DNA of 64,000 bases from Streptomyces sp. NRRL WC-3742 (lineage in GTDB: Bacteria; Actinomycetota; Actinomycetes; Streptomycetales; Streptomycetaceae), in NCBI RefSeq assembly GCF_000720635.1, contig NZ_JOCF01000015.1:1-64000 (forward strand), read 5' to 3'. Below, one piece after another: positions 9,518-17,826 of the stretch (the stretch's first letter is position 1; each line of letters opens with the position of its first letter). The notes beneath the pieces are model-generated. The model saw only the letters and a program-made list of their open reading frames with translations, was not told the origin of the DNA and did no database searches. A program made the translations under genes and the position numbers.

Positions 9518-10695
9518 GGCACCGGCTGCGCCGTGTGCAGCCAAGCCAGTTGATCGTGCAGCCTGTCCTCCGTGAGGGGGCGCAGCAGCTCGTCACGGGT
9601 GCGGGCGGCGGCGTCGGCGGGGTGGTAGAGGTCGGTGCCGATGCGGCGGGAGAGGAGTTGGATGCGGGCGGTGCGCTCGCGGCGGCTGTCCTCGTAGCGG
9701 GTGAGGCGGGCGGGGAGGTCGGCGGGGGTGGCGCCGGGCAGGAGGGCGCCGAGGGTGACGGCGTCCTCGAGGGCCTGGCAGGCGCCCTGGGCGGCGTACT
9801 GGAGCATCGGGTGGGCGGCGTCGCCGAGGAGGGTGATGCGGCCGCCGGTCCAGCGGTCGGCGGGGTCGCGGTCGCACAGGACCCAGCGCCGCCAGTCGCG
9901 GCCGAGCTCGAGCAGGGATCTGGGGGTCGGGGCCAGACCGGGGAAGCGGGCGAGGACGGTGTGGCGCTCGGCGGGCCTGCCGGAGACGGCCTCGGTGGCG
10001 CCGTCGTCGAGGACGGCGGCGAGGTTGAGGCTGGCGCCGCCGGCGACGATGTAGTGGACGAGGTGGTAGCCGGGCCCGGCCCACAGGGTGACGGTGCGTG
10101 AGTTCAGGTGGACGGGGACGTCGTCGATGGGCAGCAGGGTGCGGAAGATGGTGTGGCCGTTCGGCCGGGGCGGCCCGTCGCCGAGCAGCCGGGCGCGCAC
10201 GGTGGAGCGGATGCCGTCGGCGCCGACCAGCAGGTCCCCCTCGTACCGGCGGCCGTCGGCCGTGGTGACGGTGACCCGGCCGTGCCGGTCCTCGCTCTGG
10301 GCGGTGAGTTCGGCCCCGGCCAGCAGCCGGATGCGCTCGTGGGAGCGGCAGGCGTCGAGCAGCGGAGTGTGCAGGTCGGCGCGGTGGACGACGGCGTACG
10401 GGTTGCCGAAGCGGCGGCGGTAGCGCTCGCCGACGGGGACGGCGGTGAGCCGCTGCCCGGTGACGGCGTCCATCAGCCGCAACTCCTCGACCAGGACGGC
10501 GCGTTCGCGCACCGCGCGGCCGACGCCGAGCCGGTCGAGGGCGGCGAAGCCGTTGGGGGCGATCTGGATGCCGGCGCCGATCTCGGTGAAGGCGTCCTGC
10601 CGTTCGAGGACGGTGACGCGGTGTCCGGCCGAGGCGAGGGCCAGGGCGGCGGCGAGGCCCCCGATGCCTCCGCCCGCGACGAGGGCGTGGATCAC
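9514..10695 (-). CDS. FAD-dependent aromatic hydroxylase, 3-hydroxybenzoate 6-hydroxylase-like
   Basis: Flavoprotein monooxygenase of the salicylate/3-hydroxybenzoate hydroxylase group, 393 residues. Seen: the FAD dinucleotide motif GGGIGGLAAALALASAG near residues 8-24, GAGIQIAPN, the FGNPYAVVHRADLH stretch typical of 3-hydroxybenzoate 6-hydroxylases, GADGIRS (DG motif), and GDAAHPMLQYAAQGACQALED. It is the last gene of the operon and its GTG start overlaps the PhzE stop (GTGA). In context its likely substrate is 3-hydroxyanthranilate made by the three preceding enzymes. Hydroxylation para to the existing OH would give 2-amino-3,6-dihydroxybenzoate, which has the same carboxyl/OH arrangement that MenA needs. 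That substrate is an inference; the enzyme class is clear. Confidence 0.85.
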   Translation of the reverse strand: MIHALVAGGGIGGLAAALALASAGHRVTVLERQDAFTEIGAGIQIAPNGFAALDRLGVGRAVRERAVLVEELRLMDAVTGQRLTAVPVGERYRRRFGNPYAVVHRADLHTPLLDACRSHERIRLLAGAELTAQSEDRHGRVTVTTADGRRYEGDLLVGADGIRSTVRARLLGDGPPRPNGHTIFRTLLPIDDVPVHLNSRTVTLWAGPGYHLVHYIVAGGASLNLAAVLDDGATEAVSGRPAERHTVLARFPGLAPTPRSLLELGRDWRRWVLCDRDPADRWTGGRITLLGDAAHPMLQYAAQGACQALEDAVTLGALLPGATPADLPARLTRYEDSRRERTARIQLLSRRIGTDLYHPADAAARTRDELLRPLTEDRLHDQLAWLHTAQPVP

Positions 10696-12656
10696 CGGGC
10701 ACCTCCGGTCAGGGTCGCGGCGAGCAGCGAGCCGAGGATGCGCGGCCCGTCCTGGGTGAGCACGGACTCGGCGTGGAACTGGACGGAGGCGAAGTGCGGC
10801 CCGCGCAGGGCGTGGACCTCGCCGTCCCCGGGGTCGCGGCTGATCGTCACCGGACCGGCCTGCGGGTGGTGGAGGGTGTCCCGGTCGGCGCGGGCGGCGT
10901 AGGTGTTGTAGAAGCCGACGTGCTCGCGCCGCCCGTACAGGTCGATGCCGCGCCGCACGCCCTGGTGCGGCCGGGTGCGGCGGACGAGCGGCAGGCCCAG
11001 GTGGGCGGCGAGGACCTGGTGGCTGAGGCAGACCGCGAACAACGGGCGGCCGGTGGTGAGTCGGCGGCGCAGCAGGGCCGTCAGGCGGGTGACGGCGGGG
11101 TGTGCCGGGTCGCGCGGGTCGCCGGGGCCGGGGCCGAGGATGAGGAGGTCGTAGCCGTCCGGGTCGGGCAGGTCGTCGTGGCGGCGGACGGTGGCGTCCA
11201 GGCCCAGGGCACCGACCTGCTGGGCGAGCATGGCGGTGAAGGTGTCCTCGGCGTCGACGAGCAGGGCGCTGCGCCCGGCCAGTACGGGGTGGGTGTGGCT
11301 CCGGCGGGCCGGTTCGGCCGTCCAGAAGTCGGCGGTGCGGGCCTGGTGGGCGCCGAGCGCGGACTGGACGTCGGGGTGGGTGGCGAAGCGTTCGGGGGTG
11401 GTGTCGGTGAGGGCGGCGAGGAGGGCGGACGCCTTGACCCTGGTCTCGCGGGCCTCGGCCTCGGGGCGGCTGTGCCGGACGAGGGTGGCGCCGACGCCGA
11501 TGGACAGGCGGCCGTCGGGGGTGAGGTCGGCGGTGCGGATGAGGATGGTGGAGTCGAGGATGCGCCCGCCGCGCGCGTCGCGGCCGATCAGGGCGGCGAT
11601 GCCGCTGTAGTAGCCGCGCCCGGTGGGTTCGTGGCGGGCGATGACGGCGGCGGCGTTCTCCAGGGGCGAGCCGGTGACGGTGGGGGCGAACATGGTCTCG
11701 CGCAGGATGTGCCGCACGTCGTGCCCGGTGCGGCCCTCGATCAGGTACTCGGTGTGGGCGAGCCTGGTCATCTCCTTGAGCCGGGGGCCGATCAGGCGCG
11801 GGCCCTCGGGGCAGATCCGGGCCATCATCTTGAGTTCCTCGTCGACGACCATGGACAGCTCCTCGGCCTCCTTGCGGTCGTCCAGGAAGCCGAGGACGCC
11901 TTCCAGGGTGGCGCCGCCGGGCGGGTAGCAGTAGGTGCCGCTGATCGGGTTCATGACGGCGGTGGACTCGCGCAGGCCCAGGTGGCGTTCGGGGCTGGCG
12001 CCGACGAGGACGTGCTCGCCGGTGTGGACGAGGAAGGTCCAGTGGGTGCCGCGTTCGCGCTCGAGCAGCCGGCGGTAGAAGGAGAGGACGGCGGCGGTGG
12101 AGTAGCCGGGCAGCCAGGCGGTGTAGGTGCGCCGGATCACGAAGTTGGCGCCCTGTCCGGTGCCGATCTCCTCGGCGAGGACGCGGCGCACGGTGTCGGC
12201 GTACTCCTGGTCGGAGAGGTCGAAGCCGCCCTGGTCGAGTTTGACGGGCTCGTCGGGCAGCCGGGTGAGCGCCTCGGCGAGCGGCAGGCTCTGCCGGTCG
12301 GTGACGGTCATCGCGACCAGCGGGTGGCCGTCGTCGTGGGCCGGGTACCCGCGCTCGGCGAGCTGGCGGTAGGGGACGAGGACGAGTGATTCGCCGAACG
12401 GGCCTTCTTCCAGGGGCAGTTCGGCCAGGGTGGCGCAGGTCCGCGGGTCGGCGAGCAGCACCTCGACGGCCCCGGGGTCGCTCTGCGGGCGGTGCAGCAG
12501 GGCGAAGGCCCCTGCGGTGCCGCTCAGGACGCGCTCCAGAAGGTCGGGAACGGACGGGTCGGGCGCAGGCAGGTCGGGCGCGGACGGGTCGGGCCCGGAC
12601 GGGTCGGGCCCGGACGGGTCGGGCCCGGACGGGTCGGGCGCGGCGGCGTTCAGCAC
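10692..12656 (-). CDS. phzE: PhzE-type 2-amino-2-desoxyisochorismate (ADIC) synthase
   Basis: Converts chorismate plus glutamine-derived ammonia to ADIC, the first step from primary metabolism into this operon. The 654-residue protein fuses an anthranilate-synthase-like chorismate-binding domain (about 40-440; [37 protein letters not shown]) to a class I glutamine amidotransferase domain (about 460-650; [10 protein letters not shown], nucleophile cysteine in [16 protein letters not shown]). The PhzE-type order and the VCLSHQ nucleophile separate it from TrpE/TrpG. The start is a GTG seven bases inside the phzD end. Residues 6-36 are a pentapeptide repeat of PDPSG type (see the DNA repeat entry), a disordered extension not expected in PhzE. 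No phzF, phzA/B or phzG accompanies it, so phenazine is not the product. Confidence 0.92.
   Translation of the reverse strand: MLNAAAPDPSGPDPSGPDPSGPDPSAPDLPAPDPSVPDLLERVLSGTAGAFALLHRPQSDPGAVEVLLADPRTCATLAELPLEEGPFGESLVLVPYRQLAERGYPAHDDGHPLVAMTVTDRQSLPLAEALTRLPDEPVKLDQGGFDLSDQEYADTVRRVLAEEIGTGQGANFVIRRTYTAWLPGYSTAAVLSFYRRLLERERGTHWTFLVHTGEHVLVGASPERHLGLRESTAVMNPISGTYCYPPGGATLEGVLGFLDDRKEAEELSMVVDEELKMMARICPEGPRLIGPRLKEMTRLAHTEYLIEGRTGHDVRHILRETMFAPTVTGSPLENAAAVIARHEPTGRGYYSGIAALIGRDARGGRILDSTILIRTADLTPDGRLSIGVGATLVRHSRPEAEARETRVKASALLAALTDTTPERFATHPDVQSALGAHQARTADFWTAEPARRSHTHPVLAGRSALLVDAEDTFTAMLAQQVGALGLDATVRRHDDLPDPDGYDLLILGPGPGDPRDPAHPAVTRLTALLRRRLTTGRPLFAVCLSHQVLAAHLGLPLVRRTRPHQGVRRGIDLYGRREHVGFYNTYAARADRDTLHHPQAGPVTISRDPGDGEVHALRGPHFASVQFHAESVLTQDGPRILGSLLAATLTGGAR
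12542..12640 (-). repeat. 15-bp tandem repeat inside phzE encoding PDPSG units
   Basis: About six imperfect copies of a 15-base unit (CCCGACCCGTCCGGG read on the coding strand) encode [15 protein letters not shown] and PDPSV near the N-terminus of PhzE. The central three copies are identical, which suggests recent slippage. The repeat keeps the frame. It could vary between strains. Confidence 0.8.
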
Positions 12657-13309
12657 GGCTCCTCCGCGCGGGCGCCGAGGGAGGTGCAGACCTCGGCGGT
12701 GGCGACCACGGCGGCGCAGCGCCGCGCCGCGTAGGCGAGGGCGCCGCGGTGCTCCTCGGCGCTCAGGTCGGCGACGGCGTCGCCGACCAGGAACGCCTGG
12801 ACGTCGTGGGTGAACGCGTCGACGGCGGTGGCGAGGACGCCGATCTGGGCGTAGACCCCGCACAGCAGCAGCTGGTCCCGTCCGGTGGCGCGCATCCGCT
12901 CCAGGAGGTCGGTGCGGAAGAAGGCGCTGTAGCGCCACTTGGTGAACCGCCAGTCGTGGGCGGCGGGTTCGAGCGGGGCGACGATGCGGCGGTGCTCCGC
13001 GCTCAGTGCCATGCCGGGGCCCCAGAAGTCGGCGAGCAGGCCCCGTTCCTCGGGGGTCATGCCGCCGCGCTGGGCGGTGTAGGCGACGGGCACGCCGAGG
13101 GCGGCGCAGTGGTCGCGCAGCCGGGCGATGTTGCGCACGAGCGGTTCCCGGGGCGAGGTGCCGACGGGGAAGGGGCGCAGGAAGTACTCCTGCATGTCGT
13201 GGATGAGCAGGACGGCTCGGCGCGGGTCGGCGCGCCAGCCGACGACCGGCGCGGGGAGGTCGTCCGGCTGGGGCAGCGGGTAGGGCTCGACGAATGGGAG
13301 GCCGGACAT
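12650..13309 (-). CDS. phzD: PhzD-type isochorismatase (ADIC to DHHA)
   Basis: Hydrolyses the enolpyruvyl ether of ADIC to give trans-2,3-dihydro-3-hydroxyanthranilate (DHHA). The 219-residue product opens with the family N-terminus ([13 protein letters not shown]) and has the catalytic aspartate in [10 protein letters not shown] and lysine in [10 protein letters not shown], with the late helix [17 protein letters not shown]. The ATG at 13309 is preceded by a GGAAAGGA-like ribosome site; the open frame further upstream is out of phase with family length. It overlaps phzE by seven bases and follows the SDR gene after 35 bases. The pair PhzE/PhzD with an EntA-like dehydrogenase is the known chorismate route to 3-hydroxyanthranilate in benzoxazole-type pathways. 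Confidence 0.92.
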   Translation of the reverse strand: MSGLPFVEPYPLPQPDDLPAPVVGWRADPRRAVLLIHDMQEYFLRPFPVGTSPREPLVRNIARLRDHCAALGVPVAYTAQRGGMTPEERGLLADFWGPGMALSAEHRRIVAPLEPAAHDWRFTKWRYSAFFRTDLLERMRATGRDQLLLCGVYAQIGVLATAVDAFTHDVQAFLVGDAVADLSAEEHRGALAYAARRCAAVVATAEVCTSLGARAEEPC

Positions 13310-13344
13310 GGGTGGTGCGGTCCTTTCCGGGAAGTGGTGCGGGA

Positions 13345-14127
13345 TCACAGGGCGCCGAGGGTGGCGCCGCCGTCGACGGTGAGGGTCTCGAGGGTGATGT
13401 GGCCGGCCTCCTCGGAGAGCAGGAAGCGCACGGCCCGGGCGACGTCGAGCGGTGTGGCGACCTTCCCGAGCGGGATGCCGGTGCGGTACGCGTCCGGGTT
13501 CCCGGCGACGGCGGCGCGGGCGGCGGCGCCGGGCGGGTGCATGCCGCGCAGCATCGGGGTGTCGGTGGAGCCGGGGGCGACGACGTTGCAGCGGATGCCG
13601 TACCGGGCGACCTCCAGGCCCAGGCACCGGGTGAAGGCGGTGGCGGCGGCCTTGGAGGCGGCGTAGGCGGCCATCTCGGTGCGGGCGAGGCCCGCGGCGT
13701 TGGAGGCGACGGTGACCAGGGCGCCGTGGCGGCGCTCGACCATCCGGTTGACGACGGCGCGGGAGAGCAGGAAGACGCCGGTGGCGTTGACGGCGAGGGT
13801 GGTGTGCCAGTCCTCCTCGCTCAGGTGCCGTGCCTCGCCCAGGCGCAGCACGCCCGCCGCGTTGACCAGCCGGGTGATCGGGCCGGTGTTCTCCTCGATG
13901 TCGCCGACGAGGGCCTCGACGGCGCCGGGCGAGGTGACGTCGGCGGGGCGGGCGTGCGCGGTGAGGCCGTCGGCGGTCAACTTGTCGACGACCGAGGCGA
14001 GTTGCCGCTCGTCCCGGTCCACGGCGAGGACGGTGTCCCCCTGCTCGGCGAGGAGGCGGGCGACGGCGGCGCCGATGCCCCCGGCGGCCCCGCTGACCAG
14101 GGCGACCCCCCTGACCAGGGCCGTCAT
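13345..14127 (-). CDS. EntA-like SDR, probable DHHA dehydrogenase (forms 3-hydroxyanthranilate)
   Basis: Classical short-chain dehydrogenase of 260 residues: cofactor loop [19 protein letters not shown] (about 12-30), NAAG at about 93, catalytic serine in TVASNAAG and the YAASK pair. Sequence around [21 protein letters not shown] resembles 2,3-dihydro-2,3-dihydroxybenzoate dehydrogenase (EntA/DhbA). Between PhzD and the prenylation genes the simplest job is NAD-dependent aromatisation of DHHA to 3-hydroxyanthranilate. The ATG at 14127 shares ATGA with the stop of the upstream flavoprotein gene, so translation is coupled. The alternative, oxidation of an alcohol on the terpene part, cannot be excluded. 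Confidence 0.8.
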   Translation of the reverse strand: MTALVRGVALVSGAAGGIGAAVARLLAEQGDTVLAVDRDERQLASVVDKLTADGLTAHARPADVTSPGAVEALVGDIEENTGPITRLVNAAGVLRLGEARHLSEEDWHTTLAVNATGVFLLSRAVVNRMVERRHGALVTVASNAAGLARTEMAAYAASKAAATAFTRCLGLEVARYGIRCNVVAPGSTDTPMLRGMHPPGAAARAAVAGNPDAYRTGIPLGKVATPLDVARAVRFLLSEEAGHITLETLTVDGGATLGAL

Positions 14128-15530
14128 GGCCGCCTCCCGGCGCGTGTACGGGCGAGGGCCATGAGCGGCGCGAGCGCCGTACGGACCAGCCGGGCGGCGC
14201 CCGGGCTGACGGTGGGGAGGTCGTCGATCCGCACCGGCGGCAGCTGCGGGCGCAGCGCGCGCCGTACGGATTCGGCGGCGCGCAGGCCCGAGGCGACCGC
14301 CCCCTCCATGGCCGTCATGCCGGGCGGCGAGGCGGTGTGGTCCCCGGCCAGGTGGAGGTTGGTGAGCGCGGTGGCGGTGTGCGGGCGGTGGCGGTCGGCG
14401 CCCGGTCCGGGGGTGAAGTAGGGCGCCTCCAGGTGGGGTTGGAAGCAGACGTGCTCGATGTCCTCGGGGTCGAGGCCCGGCAGGTAGCCGCGCAGTTCGT
14501 CGACGAGGACGGCGACGGCCTCCTCCTCGGGCAGGTGGGCGAGGCGTTCGACGCGGCCGACCACGCAGTTGAGGACGGTGCTGCGGTGGCCGGTCCAGTT
14601 CTGGCCGATGTCGAGCAGGGTGATCGCGTGCGGGGAGTCGACCAGGCGGACGTGCTCGGCGGGCAGGCCGGGCAGGCGGCGGCGCAGGTAGAGGTGGAGG
14701 GCGCCGAGGGGGCGGGAGTTGAGCTCGCGTACGCCGTGGGCGGGGCGCAGCGCGCCGGTGAGCTCGGGGCCGAGAGCGGTGACCCGGTCGTGCGGGACGG
14801 CGAGGACGACGTGTCCGGTGACGGGTTCGGTGGTGGTGTGGACGGGGGTGCTGAGGGTGAGGCTGTCCAGGTGGCGGCCGGCGGTGGTGACGGCGGTGAG
14901 CCGGTGCTCGGTGTGGACCTTGACGCCGCGTGCCTCCAGCCGGCGCCGGAAGGGGTCGATCAGCCAGTGCTGGAGGTCGCCGCGGGGCATCCGGACACGG
15001 CCGGGGCGGCGGACGAAGGCGGCGATGGAGCCCCGGAACTCGGCGGCGGAGGCGGCGCGGATCTCGGAGGCGGTGGAGGCGAGGAAGAAGTGCTCGATGT
15101 CGGCGACGGCCGCCTCGGTGAGGTAGCGGCGGCTGTTCAGGAACTCGTACAGCGACTGGTCGCGGTTGCGGTAGTCCTGGGCGAGGAGGTCGACGACGCC
15201 GTACAGGAACAGCAGGCCCTCGGCGGAGCGCGCTTTGGCCGTGCCGCTGGGCCGGAGCTGGTGGAACTTGGTGGTGGGGCGCAGGCTGCCGCCGAGGCCG
15301 AGGTCGGCGAGCAGGCGGTGGGTGTTGCGGTAGAAGGAGGGGAAGATGTGGACGCCGAAGTCCTCGGTGCGGCCGTCGATGCGGCGGGAGCCGGTCTTGC
15401 CGCCGAGGTCGGGGGCGGCTTCGAGCAGGCGTACGGGCAGGCCCAGGCGGGCGAGTTCCCAGGCGGCGGTCATGCCGGCGAGGCCGCCGCCGATGACCGT
15501 GACCTCGTCGGTCGTCACGTGCTCGTTCAC
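14124..15530 (-). CDS. FAD-dependent oxidoreductase, phytoene desaturase / HpnE-like
   Basis: A 468-residue amine-oxidase-fold flavoprotein. The N-terminus [36 protein letters not shown] is the FAD-binding beta-alpha-beta plus the GG doublet used by phytoene desaturases and hydroxysqualene dehydroxylase; the C-terminus [31 protein letters not shown] is the matching second FAD contact. It sits next to the terpene cyclase gene (GTGA overlap) and next to the SDR. Likely role: oxidation, desaturation or dehydroxylation of the polyprenyl or cyclised terpene part. The specific substrate is not visible in the sequence. The start is GTG at 15530. Confidence 0.8.
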   Translation of the reverse strand: MNEHVTTDEVTVIGGGLAGMTAAWELARLGLPVRLLEAAPDLGGKTGSRRIDGRTEDFGVHIFPSFYRNTHRLLADLGLGGSLRPTTKFHQLRPSGTAKARSAEGLLFLYGVVDLLAQDYRNRDQSLYEFLNSRRYLTEAAVADIEHFFLASTASEIRAASAAEFRGSIAAFVRRPGRVRMPRGDLQHWLIDPFRRRLEARGVKVHTEHRLTAVTTAGRHLDSLTLSTPVHTTTEPVTGHVVLAVPHDRVTALGPELTGALRPAHGVRELNSRPLGALHLYLRRRLPGLPAEHVRLVDSPHAITLLDIGQNWTGHRSTVLNCVVGRVERLAHLPEEEAVAVLVDELRGYLPGLDPEDIEHVCFQPHLEAPYFTPGPGADRHRPHTATALTNLHLAGDHTASPPGMTAMEGAVASGLRAAESVRRALRPQLPPVRIDDLPTVSPGAARLVRTALAPLMALARTRAGRRP

Positions 15531-17404
15531 GACTCGCCTCCCTGGGTGGCATGGTGGTGGGCGGACAGGGCCGTGACCGCGTAGATCAGGCGCAGCAGGC
15601 TGTCCCGGTAGGTGAGGCCGTCGCGGTAGACGATCCAGGTGTGCTGGGGTTCGTCCCAGTCGCCGTCCTCGCGCTGGGTGCGGGCGAGGAACTCCAGGCC
15701 CCGGCGGACGGCTTCACCCCGGGCGTGGCCGGCGGCGATCAGGGCGATCAGGGCCCAGCTGGTCTGGGAGGTGGTGCTGGTGCCGCGGCCGATCCAGGCC
15801 GGGTCCTGGAGGGCGCGGATGTCCTCGCCCCAGCCGCCGTCCGGGTTCTGGTGGGCGGTGATCCAGGCGCAGCCGCGCTCCAGCGCGGGGTCGTCGCCGG
15901 GGATGCCGCAGGAGGCGAGGCCCGTGACGGCGGCGACGGTGCCGTGCAGGTGGTGGCAGGCCCACCAGCCGGGCCAGGAGCCGTCCTGCTGCTGGTGCTC
16001 GCGCAGCCAGGCGACGGCCCGGCGCGCCGGGAGCTCGTGGCCGCGGCCGTCGGCGCCGAGGGCTTCGAGGACGTGGCCGGTGACGTCGGCGGAGGGGGCT
16101 TCGAGCAGGCCGATCCCGGCGAGGCGTTCGCGGCCGGGCAGGCGCCAGCGCAGGGGTTCGAAGGCGGCCCAGCCGCCGTCCTCGCACTGCTGGGAGACCA
16201 GCCAGTCGACGGCGCGGCGGCAGGCGGCGTCCACGTCGGGGTCGGTGCCGCGCGGGTGGGCGCGGCGCAGTGCGGCGATGGCGAAGCCGGTGTCGTCGGC
16301 GTCGGGGTTGGTGTCGTTGGCGAAGACGAACGGCCAGCCGCCGGGGGCCTGTCCGGGGGTGAGGACGGCCCAGTCGCCCGGTTTGGTGACCTCGTTGTCG
16401 AGGAGCCAGCGCACGGCGCCCTCGGTGGCCTTGGGGTCGGCGCCGGGGGCGGCCGCGGTGGCGCCCAGGGCGAGCGCGGTGTCCATCACGACGGGGATCC
16501 ACAGGTCGACGTGGCGCTGCCCGTCGTGGTGGGTCACGTACTCGTCGAGGGCGGCCATGGCGCGGGTGCGCACGGGGTGGTCGGCGGGCAGTCCGGCCGC
16601 GTCGAGGCCGATGAGGGCGTTGGCGGTCTGCGGCCAGTTGCCGCCCCAGCCGCCGTCGCGCTCCTGGGTGCGCAGCAGGTACCGGACGGCCTTGCGGACG
16701 GCGCGGCGGCGCAGCGGGCGTACGGGGTGGTGGGCGAACCAGTGGCTGAGGGTGGTGGCGGTGCGCAGCGGCAGCGGGCGCCGGGGGCGGCCGCCGGGCT
16801 CGGCGAGCAGTTCGGGGATGTCGAATCCGGCGGGGACGACCTTGCGGCCCTCCATCAGCAGGCTGTTGGCGACCAGGACGCCGCGCCCGGCGGCGCCGAG
16901 GTGGTAGATGCTGCCGGGGGCGTCGTCGGGCAGCAGCAGGATCTCCGGCGGGAACAGCGGGATGTCGCGCCAGGGCCAGAGGCCGATCATGGCGAGCCAG
17001 GCGAGCATCAGCGGGTTGTCGAGGGCCTCGACGCCGCCGAGGTCGCGTACCCGGCCGGCGGCGGCGCGCAGTTCGGGTTCGTCGGGCCGGTGGCCGGCCA
17101 GGCGCAGGGCGACGTAGCAGAAGACGGTGACCAGGAGCTGGTCGTCGCCGCCGAAGTGGGCGGCCCAGCCGCCGGTGGGGGTCTGCTCGGCGAGGATGGT
17201 GCGGGCGGCGGCCGCGGTGCTGTCGTCGGGCGCGATGCCCAGGTAGTGGCGGAGCACGAGTTCGCCGGACTCGCCGATCAGGCTGGCGCGGCAGTCGCCC
17301 TGCCAGTGGCCGTCCTCGTGCTGGAGGCGGCGCAGCGCGGCGGCGGCGCGTTCGAGGGTGCGGGCGGGGCTGGTCGCGTCGGCGGTCGTCGCGTCGGTGG
17401 TCAT
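15527..17404 (-). CDS. Class II terpene cyclase, squalene-hopene-cyclase-like
   Basis: A 625-residue alpha/alpha-barrel cyclase. It holds several QW-type repeats (QHEDGHWQ at 28-35, TQERDGGWGGNW at about 246, QCEDGGWAAF, QQDGSWPGWWACHHLHGTVAAV, NPDGGWGEDI, TQREDGDW) and DADDT at about 368-372, the general-acid DxDDT motif used to protonate an alkene or epoxide. Length and repeats match squalene-hopene cyclase rather than labdane-type class II diterpene cyclases. The ATG at 17404 overlaps the stop of the small membrane protein gene. In this operon, beside a MenA-type prenyltransferase, the expected substrate is the polyprenyl tail of a prenylated aromatic rather than squalene; that is inference. 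Squalene synthase genes are absent from the operon, which supports it. Confidence 0.88.
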   Translation of the reverse strand: MTTDATTADATSPARTLERAAAALRRLQHEDGHWQGDCRASLIGESGELVLRHYLGIAPDDSTAAAARTILAEQTPTGGWAAHFGGDDQLLVTVFCYVALRLAGHRPDEPELRAAAGRVRDLGGVEALDNPLMLAWLAMIGLWPWRDIPLFPPEILLLPDDAPGSIYHLGAAGRGVLVANSLLMEGRKVVPAGFDIPELLAEPGGRPRRPLPLRTATTLSHWFAHHPVRPLRRRAVRKAVRYLLRTQERDGGWGGNWPQTANALIGLDAAGLPADHPVRTRAMAALDEYVTHHDGQRHVDLWIPVVMDTALALGATAAAPGADPKATEGAVRWLLDNEVTKPGDWAVLTPGQAPGGWPFVFANDTNPDADDTGFAIAALRRAHPRGTDPDVDAACRRAVDWLVSQQCEDGGWAAFEPLRWRLPGRERLAGIGLLEAPSADVTGHVLEALGADGRGHELPARRAVAWLREHQQQDGSWPGWWACHHLHGTVAAVTGLASCGIPGDDPALERGCAWITAHQNPDGGWGEDIRALQDPAWIGRGTSTTSQTSWALIALIAAGHARGEAVRRGLEFLARTQREDGDWDEPQHTWIVYRDGLTYRDSLLRLIYAVTALSAHHHATQGGES

Positions 17405-17826
17405 CGCTGCGGCTCCTTGACGGCCGGCGCGGCGGGCGCCGGCTGTGGGGCGGGGGTGGTGCGGGCGGCGGCGATCCGGCGCTGGCGCACGTACATGAAG
17501 ATCGAGAAGCTGGCGATCAGGGCGAGGGCGGGCGCGCCGACGATGTACGCCCAGACGTGGCGGATGCGCCAGCGGCGGGCCTCGATGATCTGGTAGGCGC
17601 CCAGGGCGGCCCAGATGAGGGCGAGGTCGGCGTAGACGAAGCAGGACGCAAGGTTGTGGGTGGCGTCGCGCAGGAAGTCGTCCATCACGCCGATCGGCCC
17701 GTCCTCGGCGTGCCGGAGGACGAAGGCGACGGCCAGGGTGCCCATCACCAGGGTGCCGATGGCGGCGAACACGGCGTACATCCGGCACAGGAACCGGTCG
17801 TCGGCCCAGGGTTCAGTCGGTGGCAT
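17401..17826 (-). CDS. Small three-helix membrane protein (DUF2834-like), role unknown
   Basis: A 141-residue protein with three hydrophobic segments (about 16-36, 58-82, 90-112) and a proline/alanine-rich charged tail. The pattern around ADLALIWAALGAYQIIEARRWRIRHVWAYIV followed by a helix ending FMYVRQRR resembles the DUF2834 family, with moderate certainty. It overlaps both neighbours (cyclase by 4 bases, monooxygenase by 14), so it belongs to the operon. It could help hold a membrane-bound cyclase/prenyltransferase system or be a small membrane cyclase itself; nothing in the sequence proves either. No signal peptide beyond the first helix. Confidence 0.6.
   Translation of the reverse strand: MPPTEPWADDRFLCRMYAVFAAIGTLVMGTLAVAFVLRHAEDGPIGVMDDFLRDATHNLASCFVYADLALIWAALGAYQIIEARRWRIRHVWAYIVGAPALALIASFSIFMYVRQRRIAAARTTPAPQPAPAAPAVKEPQR

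Noticed and set aside
12542..12640. CRISPR-like array
   Set aside because: The 15-base units are contiguous, without spacers, and lie in frame inside phzE.
9514..14127. Phenazine biosynthesis cluster (PhzE and PhzD present)
   Set aside because: phzF, phzA/B and phzG are absent from the operon; an EntA-like dehydrogenase and prenylation genes follow instead, pointing to 3-hydroxyanthranilate.
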